Origin: Myxococcota bacterium
Lineage (GTDB): Bacteria; Myxococcota_A; UBA9160; SMWR01
NCBI GenBank assembly: GCA_022447545.1
Contig: JAKVBI010000012.1
Span: forward strand, 185,254 to 249,253
Reading direction: 5' to 3'
DNA: 64,000 nucleotides
Numbering within the stretch: the first letter of the stretch is position 1; each line of letters starts with the position of its first letter. Below, piece after piece: positions 51,438 to 60,300 of the stretch. A program made the position numbers and the translations under genes. The notes beneath the pieces were generated by a model. It ran no database searches. It was not told where the DNA came from and worked only from the letters and a program-made list of their open reading frames with translations.

Positions 51438-52066
51438 GAGGGCATCTCCAAAAGGCTGCGGGTGCGCGCTCCCAGGGTGGCTGCTCCGCTGGCTCGGAAG
51501 CGCTCGATGTCGGCGGCGTCATCGATGTCGATGGCCAGGGAGGGCATCTCCATTCGATGGAAGATCGCACCCGCGTCGATGGCTCGTTGGGCGTGGATGC
51601 GGGCACTGTTGGGACCGAAGCCTGCTGCGATGACGTTCCAGGGGCGTCGCAGCAGCGCTGACGTGCCTCCGTCGCTGGATGGGGCGAGGACCACGCCAGA
51701 TTCTTCGAGTGCGGTGATTAGGGCCTCGACCTCGGCGGCCTGGACACCGGCCACATCCCCCAGTACCACGAGCACTGCGTCGTCAGGGGCCGGCGCCAGT
51801 TGGGCCGACGCTCCATCCAGGGCCGCATTGAGGTCGGGATAGCGGTCGAGAAGGGGGTCTGCGCCCAGTGTCTTGGCCGCCTCGGCGACGCGGGGGTCGG
51901 GGGTGACCACGGCGACCCGGTCGATGGAGGGTGTGCGGTGTAGTGCGTCGACGACGTCGCCCAGCATGGCGATGGCGAGCTGCTCGACTCGGGCACGGCC
52001 CAGGTGCGGGAGCAGGCGGGACTTGGACGAAGCCAGCCCCTTGAGCGGTACCAGAGCCGAGATCAT
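51434..52066 (-). CDS. cofC: 2-phospho-L-lactate (or phosphoenolpyruvate) guanylyltransferase CofC/FbiD
   Basis: 210 aa nucleotidyltransferase of the MobA-like fold. It activates 2-phospholactate or PEP with GTP to give the GPP-type donor used by CofD. VPLKGLASSKSRLLP is the nucleotide-binding N-terminus, followed by VAVVTPDP, VVLGDVAGV (metal-binding loop), PSSDGGTSALLRRP and IDIDDAADIERF. The metal Asp residues are in place. ATG at 52066 overlaps the cofD stop by 4 nt, and its own stop overlaps cofE (ATGA). Confidence 0.92.
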   Translation of the reverse strand: MISALVPLKGLASSKSRLLPHLGRARVEQLAIAMLGDVVDALHRTPSIDRVAVVTPDPRVAEAAKTLGADPLLDRYPDLNAALDGASAQLAPAPDDAVLVVLGDVAGVQAAEVEALITALEESGVVLAPSSDGGTSALLRRPWNVIAAGFGPNSARIHAQRAIDAGAIFHRMEMPSLAIDIDDAADIERFRASGAATLGARTRSLLEMPS

Positions 52067-53025
52067 CGCAGGCCTGCCGCGAGTTCGAGGACATGGCGGG
52101 CCAGGGAGGCTGCGATGCCGGGCTTCTTCATCAGGGTGTCGGTGACTCGCGTTGCCAGGCCCAGGGCTTCAATGTCTTTCGATTGCTCGGCATCGTGTTG
52201 GTCGAGGACGAAGCCGTCGGCAACGTCGCGGTACAGGGTGGCCACACCGCGAGCCGAGACCTCGGCTCCCACTCCCCGCAAGAGCCGGTCGGCGGGGCCC
52301 TTGACCGGTGCGCCCGCTACGATGGGTGAGATTGCAACCACGGGAGCGCGTGCCGCCGACAACGCGGCTCGCACGCCCGGCAGCGCCAGGATCGGCCCGA
52401 TGGAAACCACCGGGTTGCTGGGGCAGAGGATCAGCGTGTCCGCGTTCTCGATGGCCTCGAGGACACCCTTGCTGGGGGTGGCGGCCTCGGCGGCCGACAG
52501 GTCCACACGTTCGACCGTATCGGGGGCTCCGTCGCGCACCATGTAGTCTTCGAAGTGCACCACACTGCCATCGTGCAGAGCGACGCGGGTGGGGCAGGGG
52601 GACTCGGACATGGGCAGGATGCGTGTCGTCACGCCAAAGGCGCGGCGCAGTTCATCGGCGATGGCGGCTAGCCCCAAGCCCTCGCGCAGACGCAGACTGC
52701 GGTGTTGGCAAGTTGCGAAATCGCGATCGCCCAGGCGGAACCAGGTCTCGTGGCCCAATGCACCGAGGGCTTCTACGACCTGAAAACTGTCGCCCCGCAG
52801 CCCATAACCGCGCTCGGAGTCCACGCGATCGGCCAGGGTGTAGGTGACGATGTCCACGTCTGGCGATACCCACACGCCGTAGAACTCGCGGTCGTCGCCT
52901 GTATTGACGATGGCCGTGACTTCTTCCGGTGCGATGACTTCGGTCAGACCCCGGAGAAAACGTGCCGCACCCACACCACCCGCCAGGGCGACGACCGGCG
53001 CGTGCTCGGACGCAGCGTTCGACAA
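52063..53025 (-). CDS. cofD: 2-phospho-L-lactate transferase CofD/FbiA
   Basis: 320 aa. Joins the activated phospholactate/enolpyruvyl-phosphate to the deazaflavin Fo. ALAGGVGAARFLRGL is the N-terminal nucleotide loop, then IVNTGDD (metal Asp), SPDVDIVTYTLAD, LGDRDFATCQHR, CPSNPVVSIGPIL, AISPIVAGAPVKGPADRLL and the C-terminal ALGLATRVTDTLM. All are CofD hallmarks. The start is TTG at 53025, directly behind GGAGGAGGC, an almost perfect ribosome-binding site. First of three overlapping F420 genes; the Fo synthase (cofGH/fbiC) is not in the window. The frame remains open to 53160 without homology. Confidence 0.94.
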   Translation of the reverse strand: MSNAASEHAPVVALAGGVGAARFLRGLTEVIAPEEVTAIVNTGDDREFYGVWVSPDVDIVTYTLADRVDSERGYGLRGDSFQVVEALGALGHETWFRLGDRDFATCQHRSLRLREGLGLAAIADELRRAFGVTTRILPMSESPCPTRVALHDGSVVHFEDYMVRDGAPDTVERVDLSAAEAATPSKGVLEAIENADTLILCPSNPVVSIGPILALPGVRAALSAARAPVVAISPIVAGAPVKGPADRLLRGVGAEVSARGVATLYRDVADGFVLDQHDAEQSKDIEALGLATRVTDTLMKKPGIAASLARHVLELAAGLR

Positions 53026-53122
53026 GCCTCCTCCGATTCTGTCCGGCCTGGCCCGGCTTCGTCGAGCATTCTTGGGGAGCGACCCGTCGCCGTCAAGCGG
53101 CGAGAGGTGTCCATCCCGGGCA

Positions 53123-53887
53123 TCAGCCCCCGAACTCCGCCAGACGCTGCTTGAGGACACTCAGGGCACTCTTGTTCGCTCCGACGATGCGTTCCATGGA
53201 CGGTGCCTCCTGGCTGATGTCTCCCAGTTCCGCGAGCACGGTATGGACGTCGTCGTGGGCCGGAACGTTGTGCATGCGCTCGAGCCATGCGCTCACACTC
53301 GGGAAGGGCGTGAAGTCGTAGACGTTCGTGTACTCCGACTGGAGCTGGCCAAGCTCGGAGTAACAGCTGAGGTCCGCGATCGTGCAGGCATCGCCGCATA
53401 GATAGGGAGAGTCCGAGAGCCAACCCGTCTCGAGCGCTCCGAGGGCCCTGGTGACGGTTGCACGCGCTGCGCTCTGCATCGCTTCGGGGATCTCCAGGTC
53501 CTTTCGGATCTTCGGAGCGACGAGGCCGAGGGATGCGTCGCGGACATTGCGATGGTGGTAGTGGAGGTACCAGTCGACCCGGGCGCGCTCTTCGGCGCCT
53601 GCGGGGTAGAGGTCCGTCCAGCCGTGGCGATTGCACAGGTAGGCGAGGATCGCGTGGGACTCGGCCAGCAGAAAGCCGGTTTCCCGGTCCTCGATGGTGG
53701 GGATCGTACCGGCGGGGTTTTTTTCAAGATAGCTTGGGTGTCGGCTACCGGTCTCGCCCTTGGATCCGGGGTTGATGAGTTGCATTTCGAAGGGCATACG
53801 CTTCAAGAAGAGCAGCCAGAGAACAGCGCGGACGGGCTGGGAGAAGGGAACGCCGTACAGAACCAGGGAGGGTTTCGCCTCGGACAT
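53123..53887 (-). CDS. Glutathione S-transferase family protein (theta-like)
   Basis: 254 aa. The N-terminal thioredoxin-like domain has LVLYGVPFSQPVRAVLWLL with a Ser/Cys-type active site start, then NPAGTIPTIED (cis-Pro) and the glutathione-gamma-glutamyl motif LAESHAILAYL (E-S). The C-terminal helical domain carries WYLHYHHRNVR and CGDACTIADLSCYSEL, where TIADL is the N-capping box of GSTs. It may conjugate or isomerise hydrophobic substrates; its neighbours (P450, Ltp2-like) suggest lipid or xenobiotic chemistry. Ends 97 bp before the cofD start. Monocistronic. Confidence 0.88.
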   Translation of the reverse strand: MSEAKPSLVLYGVPFSQPVRAVLWLLFLKRMPFEMQLINPGSKGETGSRHPSYLEKNPAGTIPTIEDRETGFLLAESHAILAYLCNRHGWTDLYPAGAEERARVDWYLHYHHRNVRDASLGLVAPKIRKDLEIPEAMQSAARATVTRALGALETGWLSDSPYLCGDACTIADLSCYSELGQLQSEYTNVYDFTPFPSVSAWLERMHNVPAHDDVHTVLAELGDISQEAPSMERIVGANKSALSVLKQRLAEFGG

Positions 53888-54100
53888 GGGGTCTCCATAA
53901 GGATGGGGGCCCAGCTTAGAGCTTCCCGATCATGTGTGGACGAGAATTTCCAGGCTCAATCTGAAGCTCTCAGACACCTGGGAATGTCGGGTACGGGTCG
54001 AGCAGGAGATGCGCCTCTGTAAAAACGAGGCGGGTGCCCGTTCGAGGCGGAACTGTACTGGGTCGTTCAGCGCGGAGTGCGAGGTTCACGCGGCCACGCG

Positions 54101-55354
54101 TCAACCCCAGACGACCGGAACCGCAGTCACGCCGCGCTCGTACAAGCCGATGATGCTCGGCGCCTCGGCATTGGGGTCGAGGCGTAGATTGGGCAGGCGT
54201 TCGAGCAGGGCGGTTACCGCCGTAGCGATCTCGATGCGCGCCAGGTTCTTTCCCAGGCAGACGTGGGCTCCTCTTCCGAATGCGAGATTCGTGCGCGGGG
54301 TGCGACCGGGATCGAAATCATCGGGTCTTTCCCAGCGTGACGGATCGCGGTTCGCGGCTCCGTAACAGACATGCACGACGGAGCCCTTGGGGATGTCGAT
54401 TCCGCGCAGGGTTACATCTTGATGGGCGAAGCGCCCGAAGGTCGGGTCCGTGGCCTCCCAGCGCGCTGACTCCTCGACCACTGCATCCAGCAGGCTGGCA
54501 TTCTCCCGCACCGCCTCGAGCCACTCGGGGTGCCGAAGCAACGCGACCAGTGTGATCCCCATCTGCTTCCACGTGGTTCCCGACCCGGCGGCGAGTAGCA
54601 GCCATGAGAAGGCAAGGATGTCGCGGTCGGAGAGCACCTCTGGGTTGCCCTCGTCGTCTGTGATCTCGGCATTCACGAGAATGCTGATCAGGTCGTCGCG
54701 AGGCTCGGCCCGCCGGGCCTCGATGAGGGGCTGGAGGATCTGGGCCAGGCGCCCGGCCCCTTCGCCCTGACCCGCGCTCGTCACAGATTCGCGGATGTCC
54801 AGCGCATCATCGGGTGAGATGCCGAAGCTTCCACAGATCGTCAGGGTCGGGATCGCGGCGCAGAATTCGACATTCAGATCCGCTCGACCGCTCGATTCGA
54901 AGGAGTCGATGAGTGCATCCACCGTCGGGCGGACCCAGTTCTTGGTCCACCAGGGCATCTGCTCGGGACCGAAGGACGGTTGGACGAGGGAGCGGTAGCG
55001 ACGGTGACGGTCGCCATCCATGGTGAGCATGCTCGACTCGATGTAACGAGCCTTTTCCGGATCCGGGTCGGGCGGCGACATCCAGAATGCTTCGCGGTTG
55101 CGAACGATCTCATCGCAGGTTGCGAAATCAAAGGCCGTGAAATGTCGTCGCTCGGGTTCCGGCAGGCCGAAGAAGATCTCATCGCCCTCGAAGCCAATGA
55201 GCCGGCCAGCTGTTCCTTCGTGGAGCGGAGCAGTGTCACGAAGCTGATGCCAAGCGGGGTATGGGTCCCCTGTGAAGGCACCCAGCGTGTTACGCCGCAT
55301 GTCGAAAAGTTCGCGTATCCGACCTGAGTCGAGGGCAATGTTTGCGGATGTCAT
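54101..55354 (-). CDS. Cytochrome P450
   Basis: 417 aa soluble class I-type bacterial P450. The haem loop is FGRGAHVCLGKNLAR with C366. The I-helix oxygen-activation motif AGSGTT lies at 256-261, and the K-helix E295-x-x-R298. YIESSMLTMDGDRHRRYRSLV matches the C-helix W/HxxxR area. It most resembles the bacterial steroid/fatty-acid hydroxylating group (CYP125/142-like neighbourhood) in layout, but no family should be claimed. ATG at 55354 has CGGAGC upstream; an in-frame GTG is seven codons earlier. No ferredoxin or reductase is adjacent. Confidence 0.93.
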   Translation of the reverse strand: MTSANIALDSGRIRELFDMRRNTLGAFTGDPYPAWHQLRDTAPLHEGTAGRLIGFEGDEIFFGLPEPERRHFTAFDFATCDEIVRNREAFWMSPPDPDPEKARYIESSMLTMDGDRHRRYRSLVQPSFGPEQMPWWTKNWVRPTVDALIDSFESSGRADLNVEFCAAIPTLTICGSFGISPDDALDIRESVTSAGQGEGAGRLAQILQPLIEARRAEPRDDLISILVNAEITDDEGNPEVLSDRDILAFSWLLLAAGSGTTWKQMGITLVALLRHPEWLEAVRENASLLDAVVEESARWEATDPTFGRFAHQDVTLRGIDIPKGSVVHVCYGAANRDPSRWERPDDFDPGRTPRTNLAFGRGAHVCLGKNLARIEIATAVTALLERLPNLRLDPNAEAPSIIGLYERGVTAVPVVWG

Positions 55355-55893
55355 ATGTTGCTCCGTTCGCGTCACGTACTTGTCGAAACTCAGTTCCGTT
55401 GCTGCCGCAAAATCTCAAAAGCGGCCGCGGCCGTCGAATCAGTGTGGCCAGCCCGACTTCAACAGAATACACGCATTCGAGGGGCGCATTGTGAATTTGC
55501 GCGGCGCATCATGGGATTGCGAGGAAGCCCGACACGTGCGGGCTCATCGAGTCGTATCGAAAGGTCAGCCTCGTATGGGTCGAGTCGGACCCTTTTCTCG
55601 GTGCTGCATTCCCATTTGCGCCTTTTCTCGGGTGGGCTGTGCCGCTGGGCGCGACGGCTGGTGGCCCCAATCGGCTCCCGGGTTCTTCGAAGGGCCCCGT
55701 CACTTTTAGAGAGCCGCTGTAACCTCTTCTTTGAGGTTCTCCACCCATTCAAATTGGCTTGAATGGGCCTTTGCCATTCCTGTCCGGAAAGAAGGAGGGG
55801 TTTCCTGGTCTACAACGACCGCTGGCATACACTACTGGTTATTGAACCACGGCTGAGCGATCTTTCCTCAACTCTAAGCGGTTCGCCTTGCTC
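55355..55893. other. 539-bp intergenic region between the P450 and octaheme cytochrome genes
   Basis: Divergent control region. No protein-like frame on either strand. It holds the P450 ribosome-binding site at its left end and a pair of perfect hairpins near 55.72-55.77 kb. Base composition is somewhat richer in A+T than the flanking genes in its right third. I see no clear -35/-10 pair. Confidence 0.5.
55721..55767 (+). repeat. Tandem perfect hairpins upstream of the octaheme cytochrome gene
   Basis: AACCTC-TTCTTT-GAGGTT (55721-55738, 6-bp stem) is followed after 5 nt by CCCATTCAA-ATTGGC-TTGAATGGG (55744-55767, 9-bp stem, 6-nt loop), then CCTTTGCC. The second hairpin has only a short T-run on the plus strand, so it could be a weak terminator or a leader element about 130 nt before the cytochrome start. 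It does not fit the c-di-GMP (GEMM) riboswitch consensus. Confidence 0.45.
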
Positions 55894-57807
55894 ATGAGTA
55901 CGATCATGTGGGTTTTCTGCGCCTTGGTGAGACAGAAAACGTCCTCCGCGAACATTGGTTTCACCACCGCTTGGCTCACCCTGGTGGTTGCTGTATTTGC
56001 AACCTCCTGCAGTGAGCGGCACCCCATTGAATCGATGGTCGAAGGCCGTCCGATCGAAGTCACGGGGGAACGTTATGCGTCGTCTCGTACATGCGAGGCC
56101 TGTCATCCGCAGGAGTACTCGACTTGGCATTCCTCCTATCACCGTACGATGACGCAAGTGGTCAAGCCGGAGACGGTAGTTGGCGAATTCGATGGTGTGA
56201 AGCTGAAGGTCGGCCAGCGGCATCTGCGTCTCGAGCGGCGGGGTGACGAGTTCTGGTTCCGGACGCAGTTTCGCAAGCGCGACGAGCCGGCAACGGAGAG
56301 TGGTTGGAGCGAGCGGCGCGTCGTGCTTTCGACCGGTTCCCACCACATGCAGGTCTACTGGGCGGAAACGGAGAATGCCCGTACTCTCGAGATGCTTCCC
56401 TTCAGCTATCTCGTCGATGAGCAGCGTTGGGTCCGACGCCGGAGCAACTTTCTGTTGCCACCGGAGCGGAGCGAGTCGTCGAATCGCGGTGAGTGGAACC
56501 GCAACTGCGTCGGTTGTCACACAACGGGTGGTCAGCCTCGCATGACCAACTCGGGTCAGTTCGACACGAAGGTGGCGGAGTTCGGGATTGCGTGTGAGGC
56601 GTGCCACGGGCCCGCGGCGCGACACGTGAGTTTGAACCGAAATCCTGAGCGCCGCTACGCGCTACATCTCAGCGACGAAGGTGATCCGAGCATCATGTTG
56701 CCATCTCGCATGTCGGGCGCGCGCGCTTCGCAAGTCTGCGGTCAGTGTCACAGCGTCAACTTGATTACGTCGCCGGAAGAGGCAGTGCGCTACTACCGAG
56801 AGGGATCCCCCTACGTTCCCGGAGATGATTTGTTCGAAAGCGTGCACGTCGTCCGCGGCGATGATCATCCGTCGGTGGAAGACCTTGGCTACGTGGAACC
56901 TGGGTTTCTCGATCTTCGATTCTGGCCGGATGGGATGGTGCGCGTGTCGGGCCGCGAGTACAACGGGCTGCTCGATTCACCATGCGCGGTGAGCCCAGAC
57001 TTCTCCTGTCTTACGTGCCACGATATGCATCCAGATAACAATGATCCCAGGGAACTCGCAGAGTGGGCAAACGACCAACTCCGGGTTGGCTTCGGCGGAA
57101 ATGCTGCTTGTGTCGGTTGCCACGCTGAGATCGCCGCCGACATCCCCGCTCACTCTTTGCACCCGGTGGATTCTACAGGCAGCCAGTGCATGAACTGTCA
57201 CATGCCTCATACGACCTATGGGCTCCTCAAGGCCATTCGGAGTCACCAGATCGACTCGCCCTCGGTACAGGACAACCTCGACACGGGTCGTCCGAATGCG
57301 TGCAATTTGTGCCACCTGGATCAAACACTCGCCTGGACTGCAGGCGAGCTTCCCCGATGGGGAACTCTCGAAGAGGCCGTGCTCGACGAAGACGAATCCA
57401 GGTATGCGGCGGGTGTGTTGTGGGCGCTGCGTGGCGATGCTGGGGTTCGGGCGCTGGTGGCTTGGCATTTTGGCTGGGCGCCGGCCCAGGCGGCGTCCGG
57501 GACGGACTGGATGGTGCCCTTTCTTGCCGAGCTTCTGACCGACCCCTACGATGCCGTGCGCTTCATCGCCGGGCGATCACTTCGCACGGTTCCCGGCCAT
57601 GAGGACAACGAGTTCGATTTCGTCGCGCGAGTACGCGAGCGGTCGGCGGTGCAGGAGCGGGTTTTCGAACAGTGGCGACGCGACGGTTCGCCGCTTCGCG
57701 GACCGCGAGATGCACTGATGCTCGATGATGAGGGAGGTTTGGCGCGGGAGGCTTTCAATCGCCTGCTCGCAGCTCGCGATCGCCGCGACGTGGCGCTCCT
57801 CGAGTAG
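55894..57807 (+). CDS. Octaheme c-type cytochrome, probable lipoprotein
   Basis: 637 aa with eight CxxCH motifs: CEACH, CVGCH, CEACH, CGQCH, CLTCH, CVGCH, CMNCH and CNLCH. The leader (AWLTLVVAVFATSC) ends in a lipobox-like ATSC, so the mature protein may be anchored in the outer or inner membrane facing the periplasm. The N-terminal haem domain (SSRTCEACHPQEYSTWHSSYHRTMTQ) matches the multihaem family that includes cytochrome c554-type and HEAT/TPR-tailed oxidoreductases. After the last haem, about 150 residues are HEAT-like helices (PYDAVRFIAGRSLRTVPGHE). Its role (nitrite/hydroxylamine/other reduction or electron conduit) cannot be set. It depends on a Ccm system, which is in this window. 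The ATG at 55906 is an alternative start. Confidence 0.87.
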   Translation: MSTIMWVFCALVRQKTSSANIGFTTAWLTLVVAVFATSCSERHPIESMVEGRPIEVTGERYASSRTCEACHPQEYSTWHSSYHRTMTQVVKPETVVGEFDGVKLKVGQRHLRLERRGDEFWFRTQFRKRDEPATESGWSERRVVLSTGSHHMQVYWAETENARTLEMLPFSYLVDEQRWVRRRSNFLLPPERSESSNRGEWNRNCVGCHTTGGQPRMTNSGQFDTKVAEFGIACEACHGPAARHVSLNRNPERRYALHLSDEGDPSIMLPSRMSGARASQVCGQCHSVNLITSPEEAVRYYREGSPYVPGDDLFESVHVVRGDDHPSVEDLGYVEPGFLDLRFWPDGMVRVSGREYNGLLDSPCAVSPDFSCLTCHDMHPDNNDPRELAEWANDQLRVGFGGNAACVGCHAEIAADIPAHSLHPVDSTGSQCMNCHMPHTTYGLLKAIRSHQIDSPSVQDNLDTGRPNACNLCHLDQTLAWTAGELPRWGTLEEAVLDEDESRYAAGVLWALRGDAGVRALVAWHFGWAPAQAASGTDWMVPFLAELLTDPYDAVRFIAGRSLRTVPGHEDNEFDFVARVRERSAVQERVFEQWRRDGSPLRGPRDALMLDDEGGLAREAFNRLLAARDRRDVALLE

Positions 57808-57838
57808 CTCCGTCCGTCGGGTCACCAGTTGGACACCT

Positions 57839-58279
57839 CTATCCGCCTTGGATTGGCCGAAACATTGGGGCGATGACCTCCCCCTCGATTTCCGAGAACG
57901 AAAGCGGTCTGAATACGCACTCGACGGGCTCATCGACGACGAGCCCCTCTGGGTTGCAATCGACTAGCAAGGTCACGAGACGCACGCGAGGGTCTTCGTC
58001 GAGGACGACGATCCCCGGTATGTAAGGCGCCTTGCTCGCATATTCTTTGAAGAGCGCGCGTGTGACGTGGCTCCATGAGAACAGTTGCCCACGTCCACTG
58101 ACGGCCCGCCACGTGAGTGCTTCGCCGCCACAGTGGCGACACGCAGGAGGCGGGTACCAGTTCAACGAGCCGCACGCGTCGCAGCGAGGAATGCGCAGCT
58201 CACTGGCCGCAGCACCCTCCCAGAAGCCGCGTGTGGGCTCCCAGCTTGTGTCGGGTAGCGGGAAGCCGGGATGTTTCAT
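57839..58279 (-). CDS. DUF35 zinc-ribbon/OB-fold partner of a thiolase-like protein
   Basis: 146 aa. The rubredoxin-like zinc site is C33-x2-C36 and C47-x2-C50 (RCDACGSLNWYPPPACRHC). The OB fold follows (GRGQLFSWSHVTRALFKEYASKAPYIPGIVVLDEDPRVRLVTLLVD), ending FRPLSF. DUF35 proteins bind acyl-CoA and form complexes with Ltp-type thiolase-like enzymes, as in the Ltp2-ChsH2(DUF35) retro-aldolase of steroid side-chain cleavage. The ATG overlaps the upstream thiolase-like gene's stop (ATGA), so a complex between the two is very likely. Confidence 0.9.
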   Translation of the reverse strand: MKHPGFPLPDTSWEPTRGFWEGAAASELRIPRCDACGSLNWYPPPACRHCGGEALTWRAVSGRGQLFSWSHVTRALFKEYASKAPYIPGIVVLDEDPRVRLVTLLVDCNPEGLVVDEPVECVFRPLSFSEIEGEVIAPMFRPIQGG

Positions 58280-59484
58280 CGGTCCCTCCGCAGTACGAGC
58301 GTGCTTGCCCGGTGTCCGCTGTAGCCACCGTAGATGCCGATCTCCGCATCTGTGACTTGATTCGGTGCTGTGCCGCGCAGTTGGTGTACGACCTCGACGA
58401 CGTGCGAGATGCCGAGCACGTATGCGTGAGAGAGCATCCCGCCATGCGTGTTCGTCGGCAGTGCGCCTCCGTCGAAGTCGAGGCCCTGATCCTCGCAGAA
58501 CGCGCCGCCCTCGCCCTTGGCACAGAAGCCCATGTCTTCGATCTGCATCAGCGTGACGATGGTGAAGGGGTCGTAGAGCGTAAGGATGTCGACGTCGGCT
58601 GGGGTCACGCCCGCCATCGCGAACGCGCCAGGAGCTGAGAACACCTGCGGTGTCGCAGTGAAGTCGCCCTGTTGGCTCCAGTACGGCGAGTCCGTCCTGC
58701 CTCCGCCGACGCCTGCGACGACGGCGGGCGTATGAGGCAGGTCACGTGCGCGCTCGATGGAGGTCATCACGTATGCCGCACCGCCGTCGGAGATCAGGCA
58801 GCAGTCCTCGACGCGCAAGGGGTCCGCGAGCATTGGTTTCGCGAGATACTCCTCGAGCGGGAGCGGCTTTTCTCGCATCACCGCGCCGGGGTGTCGGTTT
58901 GCGTGTCGGCGCGCCGAGACGGCGATCGCGCCGAGTTGCTCGGGCGTGGTCCCGTACTGCCCCATGTGGCGGCGTGCGATCGTGCTGAAATACACCGGCT
59001 GGGGGAACCAGCCGAAGGGAACCTCTAGGTTGGCCTTGAACTGTTCCTGCGCGTGGAACTGGCCGGGGCCGCCCGTCATGCTTCCGCGCTGCGTCGCCCA
59101 CGCCACCGAGAAGACGTTGACGATCGTCGTCGCCTTTCCTTCGCGGATCGCGCGCGCAGCGTGGTAGGGCGCTGTTGCCGCCCATACGACACCGCCACCT
59201 TGATGTGAGACCCAAAGCTCGTGCTCGACGCCAAAGCGCTCGCGGTAGAGCTTCTCGTCGAACTGGTCGCCGACGCCCGGACCGAACATGATGCCGTCGA
59301 CGTCGCCCGGCTTGAGCCCAGCGTCAGCAATCGCGCGCGCAATCGCCTGCTCGGCGATGTCGTGTGTGGTGCGTCCGGAGGCCTTCGAGTGGTCCGCCTC
59401 GCCGATGCCGACGATAGCCACCTGTCCCGAGACGTTGTCGAACGCCTCGGCTTTGCCCCAATCCGGCAGATTCATTGCCGCCAT
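58276..59484 (-). CDS. Thiolase-superfamily lipid-transfer protein (Ltp2/SCP-x-like), probable retro-aldolase
   Basis: 402 aa thiolase fold. VAIVGIGEADHSKASGRTTHDIAEQAIARAIADAGL is the start of the Ltp subfamily. At the position of the nucleophilic Cys the chain reads HQGGGVVWAATAPYHAA, with no Cys, so classical thiolysis is unlikely. The C-terminal NTHGGMLSHAYVLGISHV and the IYGGYSGHRASTLVL end fit Ltp2-type aldolases, in which Tyr residues act instead. DVDILTLYDPFTIVTLMQIED is the family's middle motif. With the overlapping DUF35 gene this probably forms an acyl-CoA or steroid-CoA side-chain retro-aldolase. The ATG at 59484 has AGGAGG upstream. Confidence 0.87.
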   Translation of the reverse strand: MAAMNLPDWGKAEAFDNVSGQVAIVGIGEADHSKASGRTTHDIAEQAIARAIADAGLKPGDVDGIMFGPGVGDQFDEKLYRERFGVEHELWVSHQGGGVVWAATAPYHAARAIREGKATTIVNVFSVAWATQRGSMTGGPGQFHAQEQFKANLEVPFGWFPQPVYFSTIARRHMGQYGTTPEQLGAIAVSARRHANRHPGAVMREKPLPLEEYLAKPMLADPLRVEDCCLISDGGAAYVMTSIERARDLPHTPAVVAGVGGGRTDSPYWSQQGDFTATPQVFSAPGAFAMAGVTPADVDILTLYDPFTIVTLMQIEDMGFCAKGEGGAFCEDQGLDFDGGALPTNTHGGMLSHAYVLGISHVVEVVHQLRGTAPNQVTDAEIGIYGGYSGHRASTLVLRRDR

Positions 59485-59774
59485 GCTGCCTCCTGCCCGC
59501 GCGAAACGCGGCGAAGAAGAAACGTTTTCAGCGTATTGCTTTTTTCAGAGCCGCGCGACCCGTCCCCGAGGCAGCGGGTTGCTTGCCCAGGATGATCCGC
59601 CTTGACCGGGGTCTGGCTCCACACGAATGGGGTTTTAAGTCCGACGGAGGCCCCCACGCTCTCCAGAAAGCCGGTGTGCCTCTTCTTGTTCCTATTCGCA
59701 GGGTCATGGGAGTCTTGTGATATCCCAACCATGGATTCTGGCAGCAGCATGACTCAATACGAGTGGCCAGTTCC
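59485..59774. other. Non-coding stretch upstream of the Ltp2-like gene
   Basis: 290 bp with no protein-like frame. It contains the ribosome-binding site of the minus-strand Ltp2-like gene at its left end and runs into decayed gene remnants on the right. I see no clear promoter. Confidence 0.4.
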
Positions 59775-60300
59775 ATGGAAGTGATGTGGGGCATGCTTCT
59801 CGATTTATCATCTTTGCTGATCGTTTCGAGCAGTATGGTTTGGTGGTTTCGACGTATGAAAAAGCGTCGAGATTCCCGACAACCGAGTCCCCTTTGCTCT
59901 GTGGGTGACACTCGGCGGAATCCTAGCCGTCGTTGCGGTCACGGTTTTTCCGAGTTGGTCAACGGTTCCGGTCTCGACAGTTGCCAGCCTTCCCGTTCTC
60001 TTCGTTTTCTTTCAGCTGATAACAAGCCGCCAGAAAACGGATCGAGGGATCGAGGCCTGGGGACGAGTGACCGATTCGGTCCTCGCAACATCGCCAGGCA
60101 ACCGGGTTTGCCCGGTGTCGTTCCTCCGGACCTTCCGGTTTCAACGACGTTACGGGTTGATTCCAGCGGACCACCGTTTGGAAGGATCAGTCCGACAACT
60201 ATCAACTGCGATCGGCCCCCGTAGTTGTCTTGGGCGCGGTGAGAGCACAACTCACTTGGCTGCGTTCCGTTGGTTGCAGGCCCGCGGGATGGGGGTTTAG
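59775..60300 (+). pseudogene. Frameshifted remnant of a small membrane protein
   Basis: From ATG 59775 one frame gives MEVMWGMLLDLSSLL, IVSSSMVWWFRRMKKRR, a membrane helix and a basic stop-transfer, then loses protein character. In the next frame, open from 59860 on, the sequence continues VEIPDNRVPFALWVTLGG, ILAVVAVTVFPSW and LPVLFVFFQLITSRQ, two more hydrophobic helices. Joined across a shift near 59862-59880 they read as one three-helix N-terminus, similar to the membrane leaders of some redoxin-like proteins. The remainder to the stop at 60300 is not recognisable. An intact short ORF from GTG 59905 (131 aa) is the alternative. Confidence 0.4.

Noticed and set aside
55721-55800. c-di-GMP (GEMM) riboswitch upstream of the multihaem cytochrome
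   Set aside because: The conserved GEMM core and tetraloop-receptor segments are absent; only simple hairpins are present.
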